Of a DNA stretch of 34,332 nt, positions 6,282-13,692 are shown in pieces (position 1 is the stretch's first letter; each line of letters begins with the position of its first letter). The translations under genes were made by a program, and so were the position numbers. The stretch is from an archaeon (GTDB taxonomy: Archaea > Hydrothermarchaeota > Hydrothermarchaeia > Hydrothermarchaeales > BMS3B). The stretch is from contig JALSIP010000009.1 in assembly GCA_026989875.1 (NCBI GenBank), positions 1 through 34,332 on the forward strand, read 5' to 3'. Below the pieces are notes generated by a model that worked only from the letters and a program-made list of their open reading frames with translations, had not been told where the DNA came from and did no database searches.

Positions 6282-7541
6282 TTGAACAGCGCCCACCTCC
6301 ACCGCTGGCTCCTCTTTTCTGTTTTTTCACTTGTTTTTGCCGGCGTCTTTGCCTTCTTCGCCGCCATGGCGCGCACCCCTGCGGTCAGGCTCTTCCCTGT
6401 GGAGGAGCTCTTCAGGGTAGCGCTGGTGGTGCACGTTATCTTCGCCGTTGTCATCTGGTTTCTGGGCTTCAAGGCAGTGCTCTGGTGCTACTGCGCTGCC
6501 GGAAGGGGCTCAGCTGTCAGCCGCCTGTGGAGCTATGGACTGTATGCCGCCATCGCCGGTATGCTCATGGTGGCAGCCTCACCGCTCTTCAGCGCCAGGC
6601 CTCTGCTCATAGACTACATCCCTCTGCTGCTGCACCCCCTCTACTTCGGAGGGCTCATTCTCATTGCCCTGGGAATGAGCGCCGTTGCCCTGGCATACAT
6701 AAAGCACTCTACGGGTGTGAAGCTTGACCTGCCCTCCTACACGATGCTGCTTGCAGCCTTCGTGCTCTTCGTGACCTTCCTCAGCTTCTTCTCCTCCGCC
6801 TTTATCAACGGCACCGACTACCGCGCCCTCGTCTGGGGTCCGGGGCACATCTTCCAGGTAGCGAGCACCTTAGCGATGGCTGCTGCCTGGTTTATCCTGC
6901 TGCGGGAAACCCTGGGCAGGGACCTGGACTCCCCGCCGGTGAGGAGGCTTCTCCTCCTCTACCTTGCGGTGGCAATGCTCATGCCGGGCATCTACTTCTT
7001 CCCCCGCTCTGAGCAGTTCTGGCTGTTCACCCGGGCGATGATGTACGGGATAGCTCTTCCGAGCGTCTTCGTGGGGCTTCTGGTGCTCAGAGCCCTGGCG
7101 GAGCAGCCATCGCTGGAGCTGCGCAACCCTGAGGTGGCATCCTTAGTGTATTCCTCAGTTCTCTTCGGCACCGGCGGTGCCATGGGTTTCTTTGCCACGA
7201 GTGCTGACCTGCGCGTTCCGGCTCACTACCACGGTGTGCTCGGCGCGGTAACCCTCGCCTTTATGGGTGCCACCTACCTGCTCCTGAGGAAGCTGGACAT
7301 ACCCTACAGCCGCCGTGCTGCCATGCTCCAGCCCCACCTCTACGGAGCGGGTCTGCTGCTTATAATCTCAGGCCTCTTCTGGGCTGGGATGCAGAGCGCC
7401 CCTCGCAAGACGGTTGAGTATGCGGACTCTGCCACCAGACTTGCCATGAACCTCATGGGACTCGGCTCTGTTGTGGCGGTGGTGGGCGGCGCCGCCTTCG
7501 TGGGCGTTGTGCTCCTGGCGCTGCTCAGGGCTGGCAGGTGA
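6282..7541 (+). CDS. second, divergent heme-copper subunit I homologue lacking the CuB His pair
   Basis: The 419-residue protein has about 12 membrane spans. It aligns with subunit I at several points: His51 (VVHVIF) and His317 suit a low-spin heme, His315 (PAHYHG) a high-spin heme, and WGPGHIFQVAS (185-195) matches WAFGHPSQQIN around the first CuB His (His189). About 49 residues later, where the His-His CuB pair should be, the sequence reads YFFPRSEQFW with no His. CuB is therefore probably absent or replaced. The start is TTG 6282 behind GGAGG. The last 17 bases overlap the convergent ferredoxin gene. It may be a second subunit in one complex, an electron-transfer paralogue or a separate reductase; the sequence does not decide. 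Confidence 0.8.
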   Translation: MNSAHLHRWLLFSVFSLVFAGVFAFFAAMARTPAVRLFPVEELFRVALVVHVIFAVVIWFLGFKAVLWCYCAAGRGSAVSRLWSYGLYAAIAGMLMVAASPLFSARPLLIDYIPLLLHPLYFGGLILIALGMSAVALAYIKHSTGVKLDLPSYTMLLAAFVLFVTFLSFFSSAFINGTDYRALVWGPGHIFQVASTLAMAAAWFILLRETLGRDLDSPPVRRLLLLYLAVAMLMPGIYFFPRSEQFWLFTRAMMYGIALPSVFVGLLVLRALAEQPSLELRNPEVASLVYSSVLFGTGGAMGFFATSADLRVPAHYHGVLGAVTLAFMGATYLLLRKLDIPYSRRAAMLQPHLYGAGLLLIISGLFWAGMQSAPRKTVEYADSATRLAMNLMGLGSVVAVVGGAAFVGVVLLALLRAGR

Positions 7542-7878
7542 AGTTTATCGCATCCATGGGGCAGGCGTCTATGCAGGCTCTGCAGGGCTTCTCCGCATCG
7601 GGGTTTCTAACCCTCTCGCACCTGTTCATGTCCACCTCTACTGCAACACCCTCCCCTATGCGCATCACCATCCCCTCACCGCTTTCCCCCTTACCCCCTC
7701 CCACACCGCCCCTGAGGGCGTTCACGGGGCATGCAACCACGCAGTTGCCGCAGCCGTTGCACAGCTCTTCCAGCACCACCATCTTTATCCTCCTCTCCCC
7801 CCGCAGCACGGGCAGCAGCTTCAGGAGGAGCAGCAGGAAGAAGGCGGACAGCAGCAGGGCTACCGGCGTGGCATCCAT
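7525..7878 (-). CDS. membrane-anchored ferredoxin-type protein, two [4Fe-4S] clusters
   Basis: The 117-residue protein starts with one hydrophobic helix (about 5-25, PVALLLSAFFLLLLLKLLPVL) followed by a basic stretch, so the rest should be cytoplasmic. Two cluster motifs follow: CNGCGNCVVACP, and a second set with the first Cys in MNRCERV and then CRACIDACP near the C-terminus. A Gly-rich loop separates them. The ATG is immediately after the stop of the cytochrome b fusion (no gap), so the two genes form one operon and probably one complex. Its 3' end overlaps the end of the second subunit I gene by 17 bases. Confidence 0.85.
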   Translation of the reverse strand: MDATPVALLLSAFFLLLLLKLLPVLRGERRIKMVVLEELCNGCGNCVVACPVNALRGGVGGGKGESGEGMVMRIGEGVAVEVDMNRCERVRNPDAEKPCRACIDACPMDAINFTCQP

Positions 7879-9771
7879 TTACCCATCACCCAGGTGGAAC
7901 CTGCCCTTCTCAAATTTCAGGATGACCACCCTGCTCCTTTCAAACCTCACCCTCTCCACCAGTCTGTACCTGAATTCACCCTCCGCAGAGTCCCTTATTC
8001 TGACCTCTAAGGTGTGCTCTCCCGGCTCAACTTCTATTCTCTCGTAGGCATAGCTGGGCCCATCCCTCCACAGCCCCGAGGGCTGATAGCTCTTCCTGAG
8101 CACAGTTCTGCCATCTATCGCTAACACCACCTCCACTGGGGAGCGCTCCCTGGGGCAGGGAGTCAGGTTGCCAGCTCTGAGCTCCTCCACAGTTGGCTCC
8201 CTGCAGGGCACCAGCCGCTCCCCCGGGTGGCTCATGGTGAAGAGGAGCATCGCTTTATCTGCCTGCATCAGGGAGTAGGCGGGGGATGTGGAGAAGTAGC
8301 TCAGAGGTAGCGTGAAGAGGAGCAGCAGCATAAGTATGAGGTGCGGTGCTGGCTTCTCCCTGTCACACTTTCCTTCCTCCAGAGCGGATATGAGTTTCTT
8401 TTCTTCACCCGGCATTAGCCAGCACAACCTCACCCGACCCGCTTCAGGATGCTTCAGCACGGGAGCTCGTCTTCCAGATAGCCTGTCCTCTGTCCATAGG
8501 TTACCGAAGCGGTACCTGCAGTCTCCGTGTTTGCATCCCGCGATGACGAGCTTATTCACACCAGCATCAAGGGCATCCGCAACAGCCAAGGGATGAAGCA
8601 TCCCAATGCAGCGCAGGCTGAGCACCTTCACATTACTCTGCATGAGTCTGTCTGCTGCCTTACCACCCAGGCAGTGCCTGCAGATGACCACCAGAGTCTT
8701 ATCCCTCTCAGCCAGCGATTTTACCTCTTTCCTGAGCAATTCAAGCTCCGTATCTCCAAACTCTACAGCGTTGAAACTGCAGGAGCCGACGCATATCCCG
8801 CAGCCTGCACATCTGCTCCCTGATACGCTGGCGACCTTCTTTTCGCCATCTTTAAGCATACTTATAGCACCGTACGGACAGTCAGCATAACACAGCTCAC
8901 ATCCGGTGCAGGTTTCTCTACGAATTCTGGCGCTGAGCCATTCTTTCTGAAGTAGCCTGGGCACCGCAAGCAGGAATGCGGTGATGGCTATCAGCAGGAG
9001 CCAGCTCAGGCGTGGATGGCTCTGCATCAGCGGCAGGGGTAGCATGTAATACCAGTCCACAGGCACTTTGACCGGGATATCGTATGGCGTGGCTGGTGGA
9101 GCGCTGATTGCTGGCTTGAGCAGCGATAGGGTCAGCAGCACCGCCAGAAGCAGCACTGCAACACGCTCCGGTGGAAGCAACCTGACGCCGGATAGTCTGG
9201 AGAAATGAAGCAGCAGAAGTACTGATGAGAACAGGGGGAGTGCAAGATGAGTGAAAACCACCGCAAAGAAAAGCAGACTGGTCAGACTTTCTTCACCGGC
9301 AACCGACATGGCGAGGGGTTTTGGAAATACCGGGAGCTCATCCAGAAATTCAGTTATGCCAAGCGCCACAAGCTGCGCACGCTGATCCCACACCATCCAG
9401 TAGCCTGTGAGACCCTCTATCAGTACAGCACCAAATAAAAGAACCCCCGAGACCCACACCAGCCACCTGCTCTGCAGCAGCCTCCTGGTTATGAGGGTTC
9501 TGATACCGTGAAGAATAAGAACAATTATGAGGGCATCTGCAGAATACCTGTGAATACTGCGCATAATCCCGGCTATACGGTCTTCAGTTATATTATTTAC
9601 AGAGATGTATGCGTTCTGCGCGTTTATACTGTAAAAAGGCAGCACGTAAATGCCGCTAATTGCGGTTAACAGCAGCAGGAATATGGCAATCTGCCCCAGA
9701 TGCATAAAGGGGTTGTATCTGGATGTGAAGGCACGGTTTACCAGCAGCTCCATTCTGGAAAACAGGGTCAT
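7879..9771 (-). CDS. cytochrome b - 2[4Fe-4S] ferredoxin - MvhD-like fusion membrane protein
   Basis: Domains in order over 630 residues: a cytochrome b part (1-270) with two His pairs, His74/His88 and His175/His189, each spaced as in bc-complex cytochrome b, and PVDWYY (237-242) in the place of the PEWY quinol-site motif; a ferredoxin with C-x2-C-x2-C-x3-C at 288-298 and 321-331; an MvhD/FlpD-type [2Fe-2S] domain (about 360-455; Cys364, 367, 388, 413, 418; AGCKHGDCRYRFGN); one more membrane span (about 477-493); and a C-terminal beta-rich domain, probably outside. MvhD normally passes electrons between hydrogenase or dehydrogenase and heterodisulfide reductase. Such a fusion could connect a cytoplasmic flavin/FeS partner to a quinone pool. 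A Rieske protein is not encoded. The start ATG 9771 is supported by the N-terminal amphipathic helix; ATG 9753 is also possible. Confidence 0.85.
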   Translation of the reverse strand: MTLFSRMELLVNRAFTSRYNPFMHLGQIAIFLLLLTAISGIYVLPFYSINAQNAYISVNNITEDRIAGIMRSIHRYSADALIIVLILHGIRTLITRRLLQSRWLVWVSGVLLFGAVLIEGLTGYWMVWDQRAQLVALGITEFLDELPVFPKPLAMSVAGEESLTSLLFFAVVFTHLALPLFSSVLLLLHFSRLSGVRLLPPERVAVLLLAVLLTLSLLKPAISAPPATPYDIPVKVPVDWYYMLPLPLMQSHPRLSWLLLIAITAFLLAVPRLLQKEWLSARIRRETCTGCELCYADCPYGAISMLKDGEKKVASVSGSRCAGCGICVGSCSFNAVEFGDTELELLRKEVKSLAERDKTLVVICRHCLGGKAADRLMQSNVKVLSLRCIGMLHPLAVADALDAGVNKLVIAGCKHGDCRYRFGNLWTEDRLSGRRAPVLKHPEAGRVRLCWLMPGEEKKLISALEEGKCDREKPAPHLILMLLLLFTLPLSYFSTSPAYSLMQADKAMLLFTMSHPGERLVPCREPTVEELRAGNLTPCPRERSPVEVVLAIDGRTVLRKSYQPSGLWRDGPSYAYERIEVEPGEHTLEVRIRDSAEGEFRYRLVERVRFERSRVVILKFEKGRFHLGDG

Positions 9772-10006
9772 TACATGTATAATGTGCTCTCCGCGGGGTA
9801 ATAACTTTCTGCGAACATGTTACCATCGGACTTTTAACTGCCTGATAAGGCGATAACACCCCATGCCCCCCGGGCATGAGCATCCCAAGCCCGTGTTAGT
9901 CTGCTGTGGTGCCATCGGATGTGCATTATTGTGCAATTTCACGTGCATTATTTGTCCAATCCCTGGCGGTTGTGCAGTTATATGCTCATTCAATGCCGAT
10001 AAAAAA

Positions 10007-10016
10007 CTTTTTATAG
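10007..10016 (+). promoter_or_regulatory. distal TATA box of the molybdoenzyme operon
   Basis: CTTTTTATAG preceded by an A-run (possible BRE). It predicts transcription starting near 10035-10042, on or just after the palindrome at 10024-10036, so a protein bound there could block it. Confidence 0.4.
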
Positions 10017-10057
10017 GATGAGGTTCTACTGTAGAAGGTGCATGAGAGGACACGGGC

Positions 10058-10069
10058 AGTTTAAATACC
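10058..10069 (+). promoter_or_regulatory. proximal TATA box of the molybdoenzyme operon
   Basis: AGTTTAAATACC is a strong archaeal TATA match. It predicts a start near 10090 and a leader of about 20 bases containing the GGAGGTGA ribosome site before GTG 10109. Confidence 0.55.
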
Positions 10070-10108
10070 AGTCCCGGAGGCAGTACGGGAAGGTTGGAGG
10101 TGAAAGCT

Positions 10109-12604
10109 GTGGTAGTGTTGAGACGGATTTCGGAGTCCGTTAAGGACTACGACACCATCAGGTACACCACCTGCGACAACATGTGCGAGAGCGGCTGTGG
10201 AATGAAGGTGTACCTGAAGGATGGCAGAATAGTTGACATCTGGGGTGACGATGAGCACCCGCAGAACTACGGCTCCCTTTGCCCGAAGGGAACCGCAAAC
10301 TACCAGCATGTGTACAACCCCCTCAGGGCAAAATACCCCGTGATCAGGGAGGACAACGTTAACGGGAAGTTCAGGCGTGTAACCTGGGATGATGCGCTTG
10401 ACTTTGTTGCCGAGCGCCTGAAGTACATACGTGAGAAGTGGGGTGCCCACACCGTAGCCTGCCACCGCACAGGAAGGAGCAGCTACGGTAACAAGCTGGG
10501 TGGCTCCAGGTTCCTTGCCATGTACGGCACGCCCAACATCTACGGCCAGGGACCGCTCTGCTGCGAGTCCCCCGGAGCGAGGGGTCAGTACGTATTCGGT
10601 GCCAAGGAGTTTCTCCGCTTGATGAACCCCTGTCAGGATGCGATGAACAGCGACACCGTGTTCATCGCAGGTGCAAATGCAGCGGCGCTGGAAGTAATCA
10701 CCATGAAGTGGTTCATAGAGGCGCAGGAGCGCAATGGCGCCAAGATGATAGTCATAGACCCGCGCTTCAATGCCACGATGGCAAAGGCAGACCTGGCGCT
10801 GCGCCTCAGACCAACCACCGACGCCTACCTGGCGAACTCCTTGGCGCACGTGCTCATCTACGAGATAGATGGCATAGACAAGGAGTTCATAGCCAAGTGG
10901 ACGGTTGGCTTTGACAAGTATGCAGAGCTTGTCAAGGACTACACCCCTGAGAAGGCTGAGAACATCACCTGGGTTCCGGCTGAGGACATACGCAAGGCAG
11001 CCGAGTGGATAGCCTATCCCAGGAGGACGCACTTCACGGGCTGCTTAGGTACCGCGCAGCAGTACAATGCCGGCAACGGCAATGCCGCCTACCAGATACT
11101 GGTGGCGATCACAGGAAACGTGGGTGTTAAGGGTGGTGGCTGGAACTGGCTGCACAACTGCAGACCTGTGCTGAGCGCCGGCAAGGACCTGAAGGAGTAC
11201 GTGGCTAAGATAAAGGAGCCGCAGCTCTCTGACAAGATCATACCCTGGGGCGACACCTCAAGCGCCTGCACCATAAATCCTGGATACACCGGCAAGCCCT
11301 ACCCGGTGAAGGGGCTGATATGGAACGGCAACCACATAGTGCAGTGGCCCAACAACAACAAGGTGAGGGAGTACATGAAGAACCTGTACTGCGGTGTGCA
11401 CCTGAGCTTCCATCCCAACGAGACCATGAGCTGGATGCATGCAGCATTTCCGATAACCAGCTTCTTTGAGCACGAGGGCGTGGTGCACCACGGCAACAAC
11501 CGCCACGTGCAGTGGCACAACCAGATTATTGAGAGGCAGTGGGAGTGCAGGGCAGACATAGACTTCTGGGCAGGTCTGGCGAAGCGCTTTGAGTTCGCCG
11601 AGGCTTACTATGCGCCCGACGGTAAGAGCTGGTGGGCGAAGAAGGACGTCTTCGGCAACCCGCTGCCCGAGGACCCGAAGTACCCCGGCACCACCCACGA
11701 GATTGATGAGCGTGTCTGCCAGAACTGGTTCCACTCCCAGGAGCCCTTTGTGGCTGGCATAACCGCCGACCTCATGGACCCGGAGATGTCCCCCAAGGGC
11801 GGTGTGATGTGGCCTGCTGAAACCAAGGACGAGGCTATGATGTACTCCGACCCCGAGGCGACCATAAGAGGTGCCCAGTGGATAATGTACAAGGAGGGCG
11901 TCAACTACCCCGGCACCGACAAGCGCTTCCCCACACCCAGCGGCAAGGTGGAGATATACAGCAGGGCGCTGGAGCAGATAGGCTGGTATCCCATGCCCAT
12001 ACACATAGAGCCCAACAACGCACCAGTTGCGAGACCAGACCTGTGGGAGAAGTACCCGCTCATCCTGTGCACGGGTCGCTTGGTTGCGCACTTCCACGAG
12101 ATGGGTCACTGGTGGCCCTGGATGGTTGAGCTGGAGCCCCACAGATTCATCAACATCCACACCGACTTAGCCAAGGAGCTGGGCATACGCGACGGCGACA
12201 CCGTGGTCTGCGAGAACGACTACGGCAAGGTCATAGGTCCCGCCTGGGTCAATGAGATGGTTGACGTAGCCGAGGTCTGGGGACCAGAGGGCTTTGACAA
12301 GTACCAGCCCTTCTATCCCTACAGCAACATTAACGAGCTCGTGGATGACACCGTGAAGGACCCCTTCTACACGCAGGCGCAGTACAAGTGCAACCTCGTG
12401 CGTGTGTATCGCCTGGGCGATGACCCGGATAAGGCTGTGGAGAAGACCAAGGAGTTCTTAGCTAAGCACAAGCGCACACCCAAGGACTACCTGGACCCGG
12501 AGAAGGAGCCGAGCGTCAACCTGGGTACCTACACCAGACTCACCCAGGAGGGCAGCGGCATCTACTACGTAGGGGTGCCGCGTGAGAAGTGGGAGACCAA
12601 GTGA
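10109..12604 (+). CDS. molybdopterin oxidoreductase catalytic subunit (DMSO reductase superfamily)
   Basis: The 831-residue protein binds one [4Fe-4S] cluster near the N-terminus (Cys22, 26, 30 and 58: TCDNMCESGC then SLCPKG) and the bis-molybdopterin-guanine-dinucleotide cofactor (IDPRFNATMAKAD; the C-terminal PSGKVEIYS and LILCTGR region). A Cys pair in GPLCCESPGARG lies where many family members have the molybdenum ligand, which would place it nearer polysulfide/thiosulfate-reductase-like enzymes than Ser-ligated DMSO reductases. The substrate cannot be named. There is no Tat signal and no membrane partner, so it is probably cytoplasmic. I chose GTG 10109, five bases after GGAGGTGA, though the frame opens at TTG 10094. 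The two ferredoxin subunits and the TorD chaperone follow in the same operon. Confidence 0.88.
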   Translation: MVVLRRISESVKDYDTIRYTTCDNMCESGCGMKVYLKDGRIVDIWGDDEHPQNYGSLCPKGTANYQHVYNPLRAKYPVIREDNVNGKFRRVTWDDALDFVAERLKYIREKWGAHTVACHRTGRSSYGNKLGGSRFLAMYGTPNIYGQGPLCCESPGARGQYVFGAKEFLRLMNPCQDAMNSDTVFIAGANAAALEVITMKWFIEAQERNGAKMIVIDPRFNATMAKADLALRLRPTTDAYLANSLAHVLIYEIDGIDKEFIAKWTVGFDKYAELVKDYTPEKAENITWVPAEDIRKAAEWIAYPRRTHFTGCLGTAQQYNAGNGNAAYQILVAITGNVGVKGGGWNWLHNCRPVLSAGKDLKEYVAKIKEPQLSDKIIPWGDTSSACTINPGYTGKPYPVKGLIWNGNHIVQWPNNNKVREYMKNLYCGVHLSFHPNETMSWMHAAFPITSFFEHEGVVHHGNNRHVQWHNQIIERQWECRADIDFWAGLAKRFEFAEAYYAPDGKSWWAKKDVFGNPLPEDPKYPGTTHEIDERVCQNWFHSQEPFVAGITADLMDPEMSPKGGVMWPAETKDEAMMYSDPEATIRGAQWIMYKEGVNYPGTDKRFPTPSGKVEIYSRALEQIGWYPMPIHIEPNNAPVARPDLWEKYPLILCTGRLVAHFHEMGHWWPWMVELEPHRFINIHTDLAKELGIRDGDTVVCENDYGKVIGPAWVNEMVDVAEVWGPEGFDKYQPFYPYSNINELVDDTVKDPFYTQAQYKCNLVRVYRLGDDPDKAVEKTKEFLAKHKRTPKDYLDPEKEPSVNLGTYTRLTQEGSGIYYVGVPREKWETK

Positions 12605-12614
12605 GGTGGTGGAG

Positions 12615-13400
12615 ATGGATGAGGTCTTCTCAGACAAGGGCTACTGCCTCAACCTGGACCAGGAGACAGCACGCTCTGCCATGGAGCGCATAGAGAAGAT
12701 CGGGCTCAGAGAGGCGCAGGCTGCCAGTGTCTGGGGTATACCCCCAGACCACATTGCCATGTTCGTTGACCTGAAGCGCTGCATAGGCTGCTTCGCCTGC
12801 GAGACTGCCTGCAAGCTTGAGCATGACGACCCCATGGGTCCACGAAGGATGCGCGTGATTCAGGTGGGACCGAAGAAGGTGGGCAGGCACACCAAGGCGA
12901 TGTACATACCCATGAACTGCTTCATGTGCGGTCACGCCGCCTGCGTTGAGGCATGCCCCACCGGGGCGATGACCAAGCGCTCCAAGGACGGCATAGTGTT
13001 TGTGGACAGCGAGAAGTGCATAGGCTGCAAGCGCTGCATGCAGGCGTGCCCCTTCGGCGCACCACAGTACGACTCAAGGACGGGCAAGGTTATAAAGTGC
13101 GACTACTGCATGCACCGCATTGACCAGGGGCTGCAGCCTGCCTGCGTGACCAAGTGCTCCACTCACGCCCTCTACATCGGCAACCCTGCTGACATAATGA
13201 CCTACTTCCGTGAGAAAGACGCCATACGTCTGGCAAGAGTTTACTTTGACGACAGGGCAGACACCGACCTGCTGACCTCACCTGCCTACGCATTCCCGGA
13301 GCGGGCGCTCTTCATACCCAGAGTGCGCCTGAAGCCTGGCAAGCTTCCGGAGCGTGTCACAGAGGTTACAAAGCCCGTCTACAAGAAGGAGCAGCAGTAG
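12615..13400 (+). CDS. four-cluster [4Fe-4S] electron-transfer subunit 1 of the molybdoenzyme
   Basis: A 261-residue DmsB/PsrB/NrfC-type protein with sixteen ligand Cys in four sets: 56-59-62-66, 102-105-110-114, 135-138-141-145 and 162-165-177-181. An N-terminal extension of about 50 residues with no Cys-rich motif precedes the first cluster. It should carry electrons to or from the catalytic subunit encoded ten bases upstream. The ATG at 12615 follows GAGGTGGTGGAG. Residues about 121-157 are encoded by a 112-nt segment that is identical to the paralogue at 13693. No signal peptide is present, as for the catalytic subunit. With two such subunits in one operon the enzyme may form either a long FeS chain or two alternative complexes. 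Confidence 0.9.
   Translation: MDEVFSDKGYCLNLDQETARSAMERIEKIGLREAQAASVWGIPPDHIAMFVDLKRCIGCFACETACKLEHDDPMGPRRMRVIQVGPKKVGRHTKAMYIPMNCFMCGHAACVEACPTGAMTKRSKDGIVFVDSEKCIGCKRCMQACPFGAPQYDSRTGKVIKCDYCMHRIDQGLQPACVTKCSTHALYIGNPADIMTYFREKDAIRLARVYFDDRADTDLLTSPAYAFPERALFIPRVRLKPGKLPERVTEVTKPVYKKEQQ
12975..13086 (+). repeat. 112-nt identical patch, copy 1
   Basis: This segment is base-for-base identical to 13981-14092 in the paralogous ferredoxin gene, although flanking parts of the two genes have diverged in both sequence and synonymous positions. It spans the third cluster motif (CIGCKRCMQACP). Confidence 0.9.
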
Positions 13401-13414
13401 GGGCTCATCCCCCT
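13399..13414 (+). other. short stem-loop after the first ferredoxin gene
   Basis: AGGGG-CTCAT-CCCCT forms a five-base-pair stem right after the stop codon, followed by a T-rich stretch (CCCTTTTGATTTTTC) and then the AGGAGG of the next gene. It could reduce read-through or protect the upstream mRNA end; the operon clearly continues after it. Confidence 0.35.
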
Positions 13415-13443
13415 ACCCTTTTGATTTTTCAGGAGGATAAGAG

Positions 13444-13677
13444 GTGGCAAAGCCCAAGGGTTACCGGGGAGAGCTTGATGATGCTCTCAGGCAGGCGCTT
13501 GAGGGCGTGGTGCCTGAAAATCTTAAAAAGAGAGTCATGAAGAATCCTGACTGGATTTATGTGCTCACGATTATCAGGGAGATGAGAGCCCGTGAGCTCG
13601 GCAGCTACTACTTCGGCAGCGATGTTATGGTTTCTCCATGCTGCCCCATGCCAGAGCGTCTGGGCTATGAGGATTAA
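13444..13677 (+). CDS. small conserved-position protein of unknown function in the molybdoenzyme operon (77 aa)
   Basis: The frame starts at GTG 13444, seven bases after AGGAGG, and encodes a soluble, partly helical protein (LDDALRQALEGVVPENLKKR; DWIYVLTIIREMRARELGS) that ends with a Cys pair (VSPCCPMPERLGYED). I do not recognise the family. It lies between two ferredoxin subunit genes and has its own strong ribosome site, so it is very likely translated. Possible roles are a small structural subunit or an assembly factor for a metal centre (because of the C-C near the C-terminus), but neither is shown by sequence. Confidence 0.75.
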   Translation: MAKPKGYRGELDDALRQALEGVVPENLKKRVMKNPDWIYVLTIIREMRARELGSYYFGSDVMVSPCCPMPERLGYED

Positions 13678-13692
13678 CAGGAGGTCCTGGAA

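Larger units (their letters stand above)
9772..10108. promoter_or_regulatory. divergent control region between the cytochrome b fusion and the molybdoenzyme operon
   Basis: This 337-base region contains no gene I can support. It holds a hairpin with arms ATGCCC/GGGCAT (9863-9877), two direct copies of GTGCATTATT at 9921-9930 and 9943-9952 whose starts are 22 bases apart (about two helical turns), a perfect palindrome TTCTAC-T-GTAGAA (10024-10036) and two TATA-like elements reading right. The repeats look like binding sites for a regulator shared by, or chosen between, the two divergent respiratory operons. Function is inferred. Confidence 0.5.

Noticed and set aside
6282-7541. Annotation of the second subunit I homologue as a normal terminal oxidase
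   Set aside because: The His-His pair of CuB and the cross-linked Tyr are both absent.
7538-8047. Plus-strand frames downstream of the second subunit I gene
   Set aside because: They are antisense to the ferredoxin and cytochrome b fusion genes, whose Cys and His motifs are unmistakable.
10042-10143. Short frame with S-R-R-Q-Y-G-K resembling a twin-arginine signal just before the molybdoenzyme gene
   Set aside because: It is in a different frame from the enzyme, has no hydrophobic stretch after the Arg pair, and stops at TAA shortly into the enzyme gene.
10061-12160. Long open frames on the minus strand opposite the molybdoenzyme gene (about 320 and 300 codons)
   Set aside because: They are mirror frames caused by codon bias of a GC-rich gene, with low-complexity sequence and no recognisable domain.
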